A stretch of 14,498 bases of DNA from Calidifonticultor sp964387355 (GCA_964387355.1 CAYLWJ010000182.1:1-14498); one strand, 5' to 3'. Counted from the first letter of the stretch, positions 1-7,876 are shown. Made by a program: numbers and translations. Notes: generated from the sequence alone by a model not told the origin.

Positions 1-193
1 CAGCTTTCATTGTGTCATCAAAATCCTTTGAAAAACTTTTATAATCTGAATTATTCATAGACACAAGAATATTTTCTGTAATTGGGTCCGCCCACTGAGC
101 AACTTTACCACAGCCAGAAAGAACAGTCATAAGTGACAGCACCCCAAATACAACAATTAATACAAAAGCCAAATAAATTTTTATTTTCTTCAT
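1..193 (-). CDS. Partial lipoprotein, DUF3887-like (5' part only)
   Basis: The reading frame starts at the ATG complement of 191-193 and stays open to the left edge of the window, so only about 64 N-terminal residues are seen. The start is supported by a GGAG Shine-Dalgarno sequence about six bases upstream (complement of 199-202). Residues 1-28 form a lipoprotein signal peptide: KK near the N terminus, a hydrophobic core, and the lipobox LSGC with the lipidated cysteine at residue 28. It is therefore expected to be anchored on the outside of the cytoplasmic membrane. The mature start contains a stretch like SDYKSFSKDFDDTMKA, which resembles the DUF3887 pattern of a short helical segment before a cone-like fold; that match is from memory. 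No specific function can be given. It lies downstream of the terminator at 320-360 and so is probably a separate transcript. Confidence 0.8.
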   Translation of the reverse strand, partial: MKKIKIYLAFVLIVVFGVLSLMTVLSGCGKVAQWADPITENILVSMNNSDYKSFSKDFDDTMKA

Positions 194-310
194 TTAATCT
201 CCATATAATTTTAATATTAATAAACTAATATATTTTAACAATTAAAATCAAAAAATAAAATAAAAATATATAATAAGTATAACAAGATTTTTTTTATTTA
301 TTAAATTTTT

Positions 311-360
311 TAAAAAAATTAATGCCGCAAACATTTCTTATAAAAATGAATGCGGCATTA
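311..360 (-). terminator. Rho-independent terminator of the GAK-like operon
   Basis: A perfect 10-bp inverted repeat, TAATGCCGCA at 320-329 and TGCGGCATTA at 351-360, is extended inside by CATTT (332-336) pairing with AAATG (344-348), leaving a 7-base loop. Read on the minus strand, the hairpin is followed at once by ATTTTTTTA (311-319). It lies about 95 bases past the last amphi-Trp gene, all on the same strand, so it most likely ends that operon. The plus side also has a T run (364-370), so it could work in both directions. It is one of the few GC-containing structures in this spacer. Confidence 0.85.
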
Positions 361-455
361 CTAGTTTTTTATATTAAGATATTGCCCTGGCCATACTTTC
401 ACTATTTTTTTATTTATTTTTCATTGTTTATTATTTATTTGTCTGATGACTAAAA

Positions 456-761
456 TTATTCCTCATTTATAGCTTGGACTTCTTCTTGGGGAAAAGAAGA
501 AATTCTAAATTCTACTACTTCCTCTGAAGCCTCTTCAACAGGTTTTGACCAAGACAGTTCAAAAGATATTTTTTCCTTATCTTTTTTCTGACTTCCTTTT
601 ATCTCGATTTCGATTTCTTGCATTGGATTAAGTACAAGCTTTTCATTACCTTTCTCAAGACAAATAGTTCCTGAGCCCAATCCTTTTAACAGCCCTTCAA
701 TAAAAGATGTTACCTGTGAAATGTCCACTTTGCCTTCAATTTCGATTTCTTTTTTGCTCAT
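456..761 (-). CDS. Amphi-Trp domain small protein (copy 1)
   Basis: This is a 101-residue soluble protein without a signal peptide. Residues 1-11 (MSKKEIEIEGK) form an alternating charged/hydrophobic strand. A helix follows (about 15-28, VTSFIEGLLKGLGSG), then strands around 31-36 (GTICLE) and 41-55. The signature amphipathic strand is ISFELSW with Trp71. This layout is that of the amphi-Trp domain, a short family named for the strand with alternating polarity that ends in Trp. An acidic tail (about 75-101) is extra relative to its two paralogs here. The start has a good AAAGGAG site about five bases upstream (complement of 766-772). It is the last gene of the operon, before the terminator at 320-360. 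I know of no biochemical role; a carrier, substrate or scaffold for the neighbouring kinase and ATP-grasp enzyme is inference. Confidence 0.8.
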   Translation of the reverse strand: MSKKEIEIEGKVDISQVTSFIEGLLKGLGSGTICLEKGNEKLVLNPMQEIEIEIKGSQKKDKEKISFELSWSKPVEEASEEVVEFRISSFPQEEVQAINEE

Positions 762-891
762 TTTTCTCCTTTCTTACATAGTTACCAATTAAATTTACTT
801 ATTAAATACACCATCTTTATAAAAAATGTTCAGCAATTAAAAAATAAAATGCAATTATAAACATATTAAAATTTTAAAATTTTAATACACG

Positions 892-1149
892 TCAATTTGA
901 AATTTTAAGAACCTCATCTTTAACAAGATTTCTCTGCCATTTAAGCTTAATTTCCAATTTTTCTTCCTTATCCTTTTTCTTTAATTCTAAAATAAGTTTA
1001 ATTGGGCTTCTAGGTTCAAGAGTAAGAGCATCAAGTTCCTTTTTTATAACTACTTTGCCATATTTTAGCCCCTGAACAATCTTTTCTATATAGTCTATTA
1101 CAACAGGAATACCCAATTTACCCTCAATTTTTAATTCTTTTTTAGACAT
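892..1149 (-). CDS. Amphi-Trp domain small protein (copy 2)
   Basis: Starting from the ATG complement of 1147-1149, this encodes 85 residues. The start was chosen over an upstream GTG (1176) because an AAAGGA site lies about eight bases before the ATG, and because the N terminus MSKKELKIEGK then aligns without gaps to MSKKEIEIEGK of the copy at 456-761. Both place the conserved Trp at residue 71, in IKLKW here and FELSW there. Secondary structure appears the same: strand, helix (IDYIEKIVQGLKYG), strand pair, then the Trp strand. The adjacent position and shared N terminus suggest tandem duplication, but the middle is strongly diverged, so the duplication is old or selection differs. It follows the CofD-like gene by 54 bases and is probably cotranscribed. 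Function is unknown. Confidence 0.8.
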   Translation of the reverse strand: MSKKELKIEGKLGIPVVIDYIEKIVQGLKYGKVVIKKELDALTLEPRSPIKLILELKKKDKEEKLEIKLKWQRNLVKDEVLKISN

Positions 1150-1203
1150 TTTATTAATCCTTTCGTTTAATAACACCGCATTTTCATCTTTTTTAAATTA
1201 ATT

Positions 1204-2424
1204 TTATGATAAAGATATAAGAACTTCACTTAACCTATTTCCATCTATTTCATTTAGGCTTTTATCCTTTATAAGAGGTGTATCGATTATGCCAATGTTT
1301 TTAAATTTTTCCAAGTTTCCAAAAGGGGGGTAATTACCGTTTTTGCTATCAATAATTACAAAATTTAAAAGTCTTTCTACTTGCGGTTTTTTTTTGCAGC
1401 TTAAACTAAGGTATCTAATTATATCTTCAATGCAATCAGCTATAGTCATGCCATATTGTTCAGGATCTGTTCCTGTATTTGGTATGTATACTTTCATACA
1501 ATTGTTTTCACTAACTGCTTGCCCTACTCCATTAACAAGAAAATTAGAAATAACACTTGAATAAAAGCTACCCATCGGATAACAAATTAGATCAGCTTCA
1601 CTAATTAAATTTGATACCTTTTTCCTTATTGATACTTCAGCATATTTTAAGTTTTTAACAGCATCTTCGTCATCCTTAGAGAAACTATCAGTTAAAAAAA
1701 TACGTTTTATCCTGGAATTTAAAGGCTTTTCTTCTTTTGCTGTTATCTTATGCTGCCCAATTATTATCCTGCCGTCTTCAAGCTCTGCACCAAGCTCAAA
1801 ATATTTGCTTGTAACAGGCCTTACTGTGGCTCTTGCCTCAACAAGTTTTGAAAATATAAAAATAACTGGGTCTATATGTTCCCCACTGCTTAAATAACCA
1901 GCAGTTAAAATAAGATTGCCAATATTAGCGCCTTGTAAATTAAAATTATTAGGCATCTTAGTATAAAAAAATTTAAGGTAATTTCTGATTATTTTACGCA
2001 TAGGATCAGGAATTATTGAAACTAGCTCATGCTTTCCCTCAACCATCTTCTCAAGCTCGGCCTTGAGTTCCGAATTCTCCTTGTTTTTATCCAACCTATA
2101 TGAAAAAAGCTTATATATATCTGGATTTCCTTTTATTGTCCTGTCCGCAAGAGACATTATTCTGTTTCTTATATCTCCAACAGAAAGCATTTTAAAAGCC
2201 TTTCTAATTTCAGCAGAACTCCCACCAGAATCAAAAGGTGTGATTATATGTATAGAATTATGAGTATAGTTTATAAGCGCTCTACTTGTTTTTCTTAATG
2301 CTGTCCCACCGCTGAAAAAAAGTATTTTCGGACCAGCTTCAGGAGCCTTCAAACAACGCAAAATTGCATATCTATCAGGTATTTTATATACTTTTAAAAA
2401 TGTAATTTCATTGTAATCTTTCAT
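1204..2424 (-). CDS. CofD/YvcK-like protein of the GAK-type cluster
   Basis: A 406-residue cytosolic protein. Motifs of the CofD/YvcK superfamily appear in order: FSGGTALR (37-44, nucleotide-binding glycine loop), ITPFDSGGSSAEIR (61-74), GDIRNR (83-88), GANIGN (165-170) and ADLICYPMGSFYSSVISNFLV (277-297), which corresponds to the ADLIvyGPGSlyTSiipnLlv block of YvcK. CofD itself transfers lactyl phosphate in coenzyme F420 synthesis, whereas YvcK proteins are involved in cell-envelope and carbon control. This protein is longer than both and has PMGS where GPGS is usual, so neither function should be copied. No F420 genes are nearby. Its neighbours (HprK-like kinase, ATP-grasp, amphi-Trp proteins) place it in the GAK-type CofD-related subfamily as I remember it. 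No clear Shine-Dalgarno sequence is seen before the ATG. Confidence 0.85.
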   Translation of the reverse strand: MKDYNEITFLKVYKIPDRYAILRCLKAPEAGPKILFFSGGTALRKTSRALINYTHNSIHIITPFDSGGSSAEIRKAFKMLSVGDIRNRIMSLADRTIKGNPDIYKLFSYRLDKNKENSELKAELEKMVEGKHELVSIIPDPMRKIIRNYLKFFYTKMPNNFNLQGANIGNLILTAGYLSSGEHIDPVIFIFSKLVEARATVRPVTSKYFELGAELEDGRIIIGQHKITAKEEKPLNSRIKRIFLTDSFSKDDEDAVKNLKYAEVSIRKKVSNLISEADLICYPMGSFYSSVISNFLVNGVGQAVSENNCMKVYIPNTGTDPEQYGMTIADCIEDIIRYLSLSCKKKPQVERLLNFVIIDSKNGNYPPFGNLEKFKNIGIIDTPLIKDKSLNEIDGNRLSEVLISLS

Positions 2425-2500
2425 TATTTTTTAATTGTTAAGTAAATAATCTAAACACAAAATAAAAATCAAATTTTTTAAAAATTAATTTTAACATTTT

Positions 2501-3583
2501 TTAAAATTCCAATTTCCTTAAAATAAAATTTGTCGCCTCTTTAAAATCAACTTTTCCTGTTATTTCAAATACATAGCAATTGCTTAAAAGAGCGATATAG
2601 TCAATACTAGAAACATTCTTTTCTTTAACATTATCATACTGAAGATAAAAAAGTCCTGGAGACTTTACAAATGCTGGCAGTAAATCCATCCTATTTTTAA
2701 TATCAACTTCATTTATATAAATTGATGAACCAGACCTACTCCAATTAAGAATAAAAATAAAATTCATTTTTGATCTCATTAAAAATTTTCCCCTGCCAAA
2801 TATACTATCTATATCAATGTCGTATTTGTGTTCAAAATCCCATAGATCTTCTTCTTCAAGCCCTTTGTACATTTTTTTTTCATCTTCTGGGATAATATCT
2901 ACAAGGTAATCACTTGAAAGAATGGTTCCAGGGTTTACTCTAGGCAATTTTGGAACACCATACATTTCTATTTGGCCATCACCGGTTTTAGATGCAAGAA
3001 GCCTGTCATTACTTATAAAGAAAAGTCCATTTTCAAGTAATTTTAAAGCAAGTGTAGATTTGCCCATTCCTGAAAAACCACATATTGCTGCTCCATATAA
3101 ATGACTAGAAACTGCTGCAGCATGGAATAAAAGGCAACCTTTTTTTATCATAAACTCAATATAGCGATTATTGATAAAATTTATTACTTGGTTATAATTT
3201 TCCAAGCATTTTCCTATAGCAATATTTATACTAGGCGTAAAAATAAAAACCATTCCTGTCAACACTTTTCTAACAATCCTTCCGTCCAAACCATCATAAT
3301 ACTCTTCTTTAATGCGTGTCTTTGGCGGATCCGGATTTTTAACCTTAAATTTTATATCAGAGTATTTAAAAATACCCTCAACAGCAGTTATCTTAATATC
3401 TGCTTCAATATCTTTGGAATCTTTACTAATGCAAAAATCCCCATAATATAGCACAAGTCTTTTAACAAGTTCGGACGAATTAGTATTTAAATATATAGTT
3501 ACTTCATGAAATTTAAGATATAACTCACTACACAGAGTAATATTACTAAGAACTTGCTCTGAAATTGTTTTTATGCTTTTCAA
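2501..3583 (-). CDS. HprK-related kinase (GAK type, probably the 'B' group)
   Basis: A 360-residue protein with an HPr kinase/phosphorylase-like C-terminal half. FHAAAVS (153-159) is followed by the P-loop GFSGMGKST (169-177) and the helix LALKLLENGLFFISNDRLLA, the layout of HprK (GeSGiGKSelAleLi, then DD). In place of the usual DD pair it has ND at 192-193. The N-terminal ~150 residues are not the HprK N-domain. No HPr gene or phosphotransferase-system gene is nearby, so the substrate is probably not classical HPr; an amphi-Trp protein or a small molecule is possible. The TTG start overlaps the TGA stop of the ATP-grasp gene (shared TTGA), and AGGTGA lies about seven bases upstream, which supports this start and translational coupling. 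Assignment to the 'B' subgroup is from memory. Confidence 0.82.
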   Translation of the reverse strand: MKSIKTISEQVLSNITLCSELYLKFHEVTIYLNTNSSELVKRLVLYYGDFCISKDSKDIEADIKITAVEGIFKYSDIKFKVKNPDPPKTRIKEEYYDGLDGRIVRKVLTGMVFIFTPSINIAIGKCLENYNQVINFINNRYIEFMIKKGCLLFHAAAVSSHLYGAAICGFSGMGKSTLALKLLENGLFFISNDRLLASKTGDGQIEMYGVPKLPRVNPGTILSSDYLVDIIPEDEKKMYKGLEEEDLWDFEHKYDIDIDSIFGRGKFLMRSKMNFIFILNWSRSGSSIYINEVDIKNRMDLLPAFVKSPGLFYLQYDNVKEKNVSSIDYIALLSNCYVFEITGKVDFKEATNFILRKLEF

Positions 3584-4458
3584 TTTAATTCACCTAACAC
3601 ATAATCTGTATAAAGTTCTGCAGCATTTATTCCAGCTGATTCCATTAGTCCCCTAAAACCACCAAAAGCAGAAACTTCAAAAACAAAAATTCCTTCATTT
3701 GTTTCAGCAATGTCTACACATGTAAAATCTAAATTAAAAATATCTTGTGCTTTTTTTGCTAAATCTATTATTTCTCTTGATGGCTGGTGTGTAATATATT
3801 TCCCCCCAGAGTTAGTAGTTGTATTCCAAGAGCTATTGTTTTTTACCCTTGCATATGTTCCCAAATACTTTCCACCAAGAAAGACTATACCATAATCCTT
3901 TTGACCAATATCTATCTTTTTTTGTATATATATTGTATTGTTTCCATCCTTTACGAAATTTAGTACTTCATTTTCAATATCATCTGAATAGTTAACTAAT
4001 CTCATTCCCCTTGCTTTAGTACTGTAAAGGGGCTTAAGTACTGCACTTTTAAAAAATTTTATTGTTTTGAATGCAATATCTTTATCTGAAGTTATAACTG
4101 TCGGTGGCATAGGAATATTATTTGACTGCAGAGCAATAGTGCAACTTAAACGGTTTAAAAGTCTCATTATTCTTGAAGGGGCTGAAAATATTCTTTTTTT
4201 ATGCCTTTCTTCAAGGTATTTTAAGATTTCTAGTTTATTTAAAAAATCATGAGAATAAATATTGCCAATTTTTTTTATTATAAAAGCATCAAATTTGCAA
4301 AGGTCAATATCACCACAGAATACAGTTTCTTTATAGGAGTCTAAGTACACCTTGTCCATTTCTACAAGAAACACGCTACCTGTTTTTCTTCTTACAGCAT
4401 CAAGAAGTAGCTCTGTTGACCATGCATCTTTTATTCCTATTACACCTATTTTTTTCAT
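3580..4458 (-). CDS. RimK-like ATP-grasp enzyme (GAK type)
   Basis: A 292-residue ATP-grasp protein of the RimK-like size class. After an N-terminal pre-ATP-grasp part (1-100), the nucleotide-binding lobe shows VLKPLYSTKARGM (140-152), with Lys142 as a likely ATP ligand, and IYIQKKID (177-183). The catalytic lobe has WNTTTNSGGKY (211-221), CVDIAET (247-253) and FEVSAFGGFRG (260-270). Family members usually join a carboxyl group to an amino or thiol group through an acyl-phosphate. Here the magnesium motif is E-V-S (261-263) rather than the common E-x-N, so one metal ligand differs. It is coupled to the HprK-like gene by a 4-base overlap and follows the PhoU-APH gene by 48 bases. The substrate is unknown; the small amphi-Trp proteins are candidates by context only. 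Confidence 0.85.
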   Translation of the reverse strand: MKKIGVIGIKDAWSTELLLDAVRRKTGSVFLVEMDKVYLDSYKETVFCGDIDLCKFDAFIIKKIGNIYSHDFLNKLEILKYLEERHKKRIFSAPSRIMRLLNRLSCTIALQSNNIPMPPTVITSDKDIAFKTIKFFKSAVLKPLYSTKARGMRLVNYSDDIENEVLNFVKDGNNTIYIQKKIDIGQKDYGIVFLGGKYLGTYARVKNNSSWNTTTNSGGKYITHQPSREIIDLAKKAQDIFNLDFTCVDIAETNEGIFVFEVSAFGGFRGLMESAGINAAELYTDYVLGELN

Positions 4459-4506
4459 TTTAAAGAAACCTTATTTTTAATTTAGAATTTAAATTAATAT
4501 TATTAA

Positions 4507-6141
4507 TTAATAAATAAGTATTTCTTCAGGCAGTATAAATTCATTCCAATTTCTTGAATTAAAATTAATAAGACTTTCAAGTAAATATATAGCTTTAAGA
4601 TACATGTGCTTTGCAAAATCTTTGTCAAGCTCAAATCTAGTAGAAGTTATATATGATCGTGCCAGCCCTGCTGAAAGTCTTGCAAAAAAACTGTTGTCTT
4701 TATGCTCTAATGCAAATTTAGATGCCATTTTATAAAAATACATTATTGAATAATTTATTTTCTCCCTAATTTCTTTTTCAAAAAAAGGTAGTCTGAAATT
4801 TGAAACCAAGAAAACAGAGACATCCTGAATATAATCAGCTCTTTTTGCCCTGTGTAGGTCAATATAGTGAATAGTTTTATTATTCTCATTGTAAATTATA
4901 TTATCAAGATTAAAATCACCATGTATTATTACAGAAAAAGGCGCTTTTAATTCATCATCTAGTATAGATACAGCAGAAATTATTTTTTCAAGAGGCAGTA
5001 TTTCTATATCGCCTATCTTACTTTTTTTTGCTTTAAATTCAGGATGAACTGTATAAACATCTTCTATCCTTTTACTTAATTGTTTAAAATATGTAGTGTT
5101 TATTTCTTTTTCTTCAATTGTTTTCTCCCATATTGAAAATACCTTTTCAGTAAAAACTTCGAGTGCTTTAAAAAGATCTTCTTGGCTGTAGTTAATTAAT
5201 ATATCTTTTAACGTTCTTCCCTTTAAATATTCAATTATTATAGAGGCGTCGTTACCTTTTTTTTCAAAACCATAAATCTTTGGAACAATGGCTGGGTCAA
5301 TTTTTGCCCATACTTCTATGCCTTCCTTTTCTTTGTCTATTTTTGTCGCTTTGCCTTCCTTGAAAATTACCCAACTTGACTTTTCAAAAGCAACTTCTCT
5401 AACACGCCTTATAACATTTCCCGAACGACTCTCCGCTACTGCCTCAATCTCATATTCTCCACCATCATCTATACCTTGATAAATAGTATCTGCAATAGCT
5501 TGATATTGATGAACTTTTATTCGCTCTCCAAGTACTATGGACATTATTGCTTCACCAATATTTAATATGGAGTCCCCAATCCTTTCTAAGTATTGAAAAA
5601 TAAATAGAGTCGTTATAAGGTTCTCAACATCATTTCGTTTTTCAAGTTCTTTAATTATTTTTGCAATTATTTCACTATAGTGGTTATCTACTTCAATTTC
5701 AGTTTTGCAAATTTTTAATGCAAGATTAATATCGCGTCTATACACTGATTCTGAAATTTTTGAAAGTGCATTAAGTATCTTTTCAAAGAAAATATTATAA
5801 TTATAACCTTCAATAAAATCTGGTTTTTTATAATAACCTGTTTGAAAAGAAATATTTACTGCATAGTCTGCAATTTTTTCAAGATTAGATGTTATTGTAG
5901 TGATGGCTCTTATATAAACAACCATACTTTTGTCAATATTTTCTGAGCTTAAAAAAAATGTGGATGCTTTATTTTCAATTATATTTTTTAAGCTGTCTAT
6001 ATAATCATCCCTAGCTTCTATTTTTTCACGTAATTGTTCCTTATCTATACCCCTAATAATTTTTAGGGTATCTTCAAGCTGTTTTTTAACTTCTATTACA
6101 AGAAATCTAAAATTTTCTTCAATTGCTTTTAAAATTGGCAT
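4507..6141 (-). CDS. PhoU-domain / APH-type phosphotransferase fusion
   Basis: A 544-residue, two-part protein. Residues 1-215 are helical and carry two PhoU repeats, marked by NLEKIADYAVNI (86-97) and YLERIGDSILNIGEAI (184-199). PhoU is a metal-binding helical bundle linked to phosphate transport control. Residues 240-544 are an aminoglycoside phosphotransferase/choline-kinase-like domain: WVIFKEG (257-263) with a candidate ATP-binding Lys261, IIIEYLKGRTL (301-311), the catalytic loop HGDFNLDN (407-414; Asp409, Asn414) and YIDLH (426-430; Asp428 in the metal position). Catalytic residues look intact, so activity is likely on a small hydroxylated substrate or a protein. It sits inside the GAK-type gene order, 25 bases downstream of an amphi-Trp gene. 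No phosphate transporter (pst) genes are present, so the PhoU part probably has a role specific to this cluster. The fusion is a single uninterrupted frame. Confidence 0.85.
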   Translation of the reverse strand: MPILKAIEENFRFLVIEVKKQLEDTLKIIRGIDKEQLREKIEARDDYIDSLKNIIENKASTFFLSSENIDKSMVVYIRAITTITSNLEKIADYAVNISFQTGYYKKPDFIEGYNYNIFFEKILNALSKISESVYRRDINLALKICKTEIEVDNHYSEIIAKIIKELEKRNDVENLITTLFIFQYLERIGDSILNIGEAIMSIVLGERIKVHQYQAIADTIYQGIDDGGEYEIEAVAESRSGNVIRRVREVAFEKSSWVIFKEGKATKIDKEKEGIEVWAKIDPAIVPKIYGFEKKGNDASIIIEYLKGRTLKDILINYSQEDLFKALEVFTEKVFSIWEKTIEEKEINTTYFKQLSKRIEDVYTVHPEFKAKKSKIGDIEILPLEKIISAVSILDDELKAPFSVIIHGDFNLDNIIYNENNKTIHYIDLHRAKRADYIQDVSVFLVSNFRLPFFEKEIREKINYSIMYFYKMASKFALEHKDNSFFARLSAGLARSYITSTRFELDKDFAKHMYLKAIYLLESLINFNSRNWNEFILPEEILIY

Positions 6142-6166
6142 ACTTTAATCTTTAAAAATATTTAAA

Positions 6167-6436
6167 TTATTCTATCTTAAGTATATCGTAAATTTTTTTC
6201 TCATCCTTTTTATTTTTCCAACTACACTTTATAGTAATTTTGTCTATATCATCTTTACGTTTAAACTTTACCTCTAGTTTAATTATGCCATGTGGATTTA
6301 AATTAATTTTTTTTTCGCTGTCTGCAAGAGTGATTTTGCCGTTTTCAAAGCCATTTTTAAGTGCTTCAAGATATTTTACAATAGTATTTGTATCTTGAAG
6401 AGACTCATATTTAAAATCATTATACATTGCTGCCAT
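6167..6436 (-). CDS. Amphi-Trp domain small protein (copy 3)
   Basis: An 89-residue soluble protein. The arrangement resembles the two copies at the end of the operon: a charged N-terminal strand, a helix around IVKYLEALKNGFENG (19-33), strands at 34-39 and 43-48, then IKLEVKFKRKD and the Trp strand ITIKCSW with Trp73. It differs at the N terminus (MAAMYNDFKYES instead of MSKKE) and has a Cys just before the Trp strand end. The start at 6436 follows AAAGGA at a rather long 11-base gap; the in-frame ATG at residue 4 is a possible alternative. It precedes the PhoU-APH gene by 25 bases, while 234 AT-rich bases separate it from the PHP-like gene, so an internal promoter for the cluster could lie there. 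Function is unknown. Confidence 0.77.
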   Translation of the reverse strand: MAAMYNDFKYESLQDTNTIVKYLEALKNGFENGKITLADSEKKINLNPHGIIKLEVKFKRKDDIDKITIKCSWKNKKDEKKIYDILKIE

Positions 6437-6670
6437 TTTATAATCATTCCTTTCTTTTTATTAAAGACTAACTAATCCATTATTTCTTTTTATAGCCTTT
6501 AAACCTTTAAATACAGACTTAAATATTTAAAAATAAAATATATAAATAACATCAACTCTACTTAATATACTTATACTTTATAAACTTTATAATATACTTT
6601 CATATTTATTAATAAGCTGCATTATTTATTTTAACTAGCCCTTGCTACTTGTATTAATTTAAATTTAATT

Positions 6671-7876
6671 TTAATAATCAAGTCTTGATCTATATTCATT
6701 AATGATTCTCTCTTTGCTATATCCTGCTCTTATAAGAATTTTCTTTATTTCTGGGTCCTCCCATGCAGGCTGTAAACCTATTTCCCTTTCAGATTTAAAA
6801 AAATCTCTAACTTTCATTGGCCTTGATTTCTCTCCCATATGGGTGTCATCACCCATAAATACTAATATCGGTCTTGCTTTAAATTTTCTTGTTTTGTTTT
6901 GCTCAAGCACAACTTGTACTAAAAACTCAGTATATTCCCTAGATTGAGGGTTCCAGACTTCATAGCCGTCAACATCGTATCCTGCAAGAAGCACAGGCCA
7001 AAACTGCTCGGGATGTGGAATAATTATACCTGCATTTAATAACCGTGCTTCATATATAATTTCAGAAGTATTGTAAAAATAACTATTATCAAATTCTGAC
7101 TTTACTATTTCCTTTACTGCTTTTACAAATATTTGTGCTAGATCTATGATTCTCTCATCATAAAACTTATTAATTTCATCCAGATAATTCCTTACTAATT
7201 TATTTTTAATTGCAAGCGGCGGCAATATTTTTATATTTTCATTAATCATAATAAGCAATTTTTTAGCTTGTAATCTTACAAAATCAACAACACTCCTGCT
7301 TACTCCTGTATTTTCAACTGCTTTTAAAATTCTTACACTTTCAGGTTTATCAGAAAGAGTTTCAAGTAATTCAAATAATTGCTTTGAACGGTATTTGAAA
7401 GTGTGATCTATAATAAGTTTAAGTTTTTTAAATTTTGTTTCATCAATTTTTCCAAAATGCAAAAGAAGTTGTATTTTTCTGTTAAACTCAGGCGAAAAGC
7501 AGTCTATTTCTACCCCACTATACCCATTAAATGACATAAGCATGTTGTGTTGGGTTGGGATAATAAGTTTATTTGTTGCATTAGGAAAAGTATTTGTTAT
7601 CCTTTGAGCAATTATATCTAATGGAATAAATTCGGGATGCCAATGAATTGCAAGAATATCTTTTTCATCGGCATATACCCTAGTTGGCTTAACTAAATCT
7701 TCTTTTTGGGAAGGTAACAATTTTTCTGATATAACATTTAGAAATGCTTGCCTTTCAAAAGCTTCAATTTTGTTTTCTTTTTCTTTAAAACTAAATAAAT
7801 TTTTCGTATTTAATTTATTTTTAGTCAGGTTTGAGCTATCCAAACTTACAATCTTTATTTTTTGTTTATTACTCAT
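6671..7876 (-). CDS. PHP-like putative metal-dependent hydrolase (tentative)
   Basis: A 401-residue cytosolic protein that I do not recognise with certainty. Conserved-looking metal-ligand motifs are spaced as in PHP-type phosphoesterases: IHWHPEF (77-83), TQHN (108-111), GVEIDCF (121-127), His140, His158, then GIIIPHPEQFWP (283-294), GYEVWNP (304-310) and FMGDDTHMGE (340-349). The last three resemble the PHP pattern of HP, G-EV-N and GSDxH. The first ~65 residues are Lys/Asn-rich and probably flexible. It is the first gene of the minus-strand block, transcribed away from the lipoprotein gene at 8049. No good Shine-Dalgarno sequence is visible. Membership in the GAK-type cluster is suggested by orientation and position only, since a 234-base spacer follows it. 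A hydrolase releasing phosphate from a cluster metabolite would suit the context, but that is inference. Confidence 0.6.
   Translation of the reverse strand: MSNKQKIKIVSLDSSNLTKNKLNTKNLFSFKEKENKIEAFERQAFLNVISEKLLPSQKEDLVKPTRVYADEKDILAIHWHPEFIPLDIIAQRITNTFPNATNKLIIPTQHNMLMSFNGYSGVEIDCFSPEFNRKIQLLLHFGKIDETKFKKLKLIIDHTFKYRSKQLFELLETLSDKPESVRILKAVENTGVSRSVVDFVRLQAKKLLIMINENIKILPPLAIKNKLVRNYLDEINKFYDERIIDLAQIFVKAVKEIVKSEFDNSYFYNTSEIIYEARLLNAGIIIPHPEQFWPVLLAGYDVDGYEVWNPQSREYTEFLVQVVLEQNKTRKFKARPILVFMGDDTHMGEKSRPMKVRDFFKSEREIGLQPAWEDPEIKKILIRAGYSKERIINEYRSRLDY

Noticed and set aside
864..887. A perfect 24-bp AT-only palindrome between two amphi-Trp genes, possibly a weak terminator or operator.
   Set aside because: Palindromes of this size are expected by chance in DNA this rich in A and T. 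It has no GC stem and no clear T run that would end transcription.
1150..1176. Upstream GTG start giving a 94-residue second amphi-Trp protein.
   Set aside because: The ATG at 1149 has a ribosome binding site and aligns the N terminus with the paralog at 456-761.
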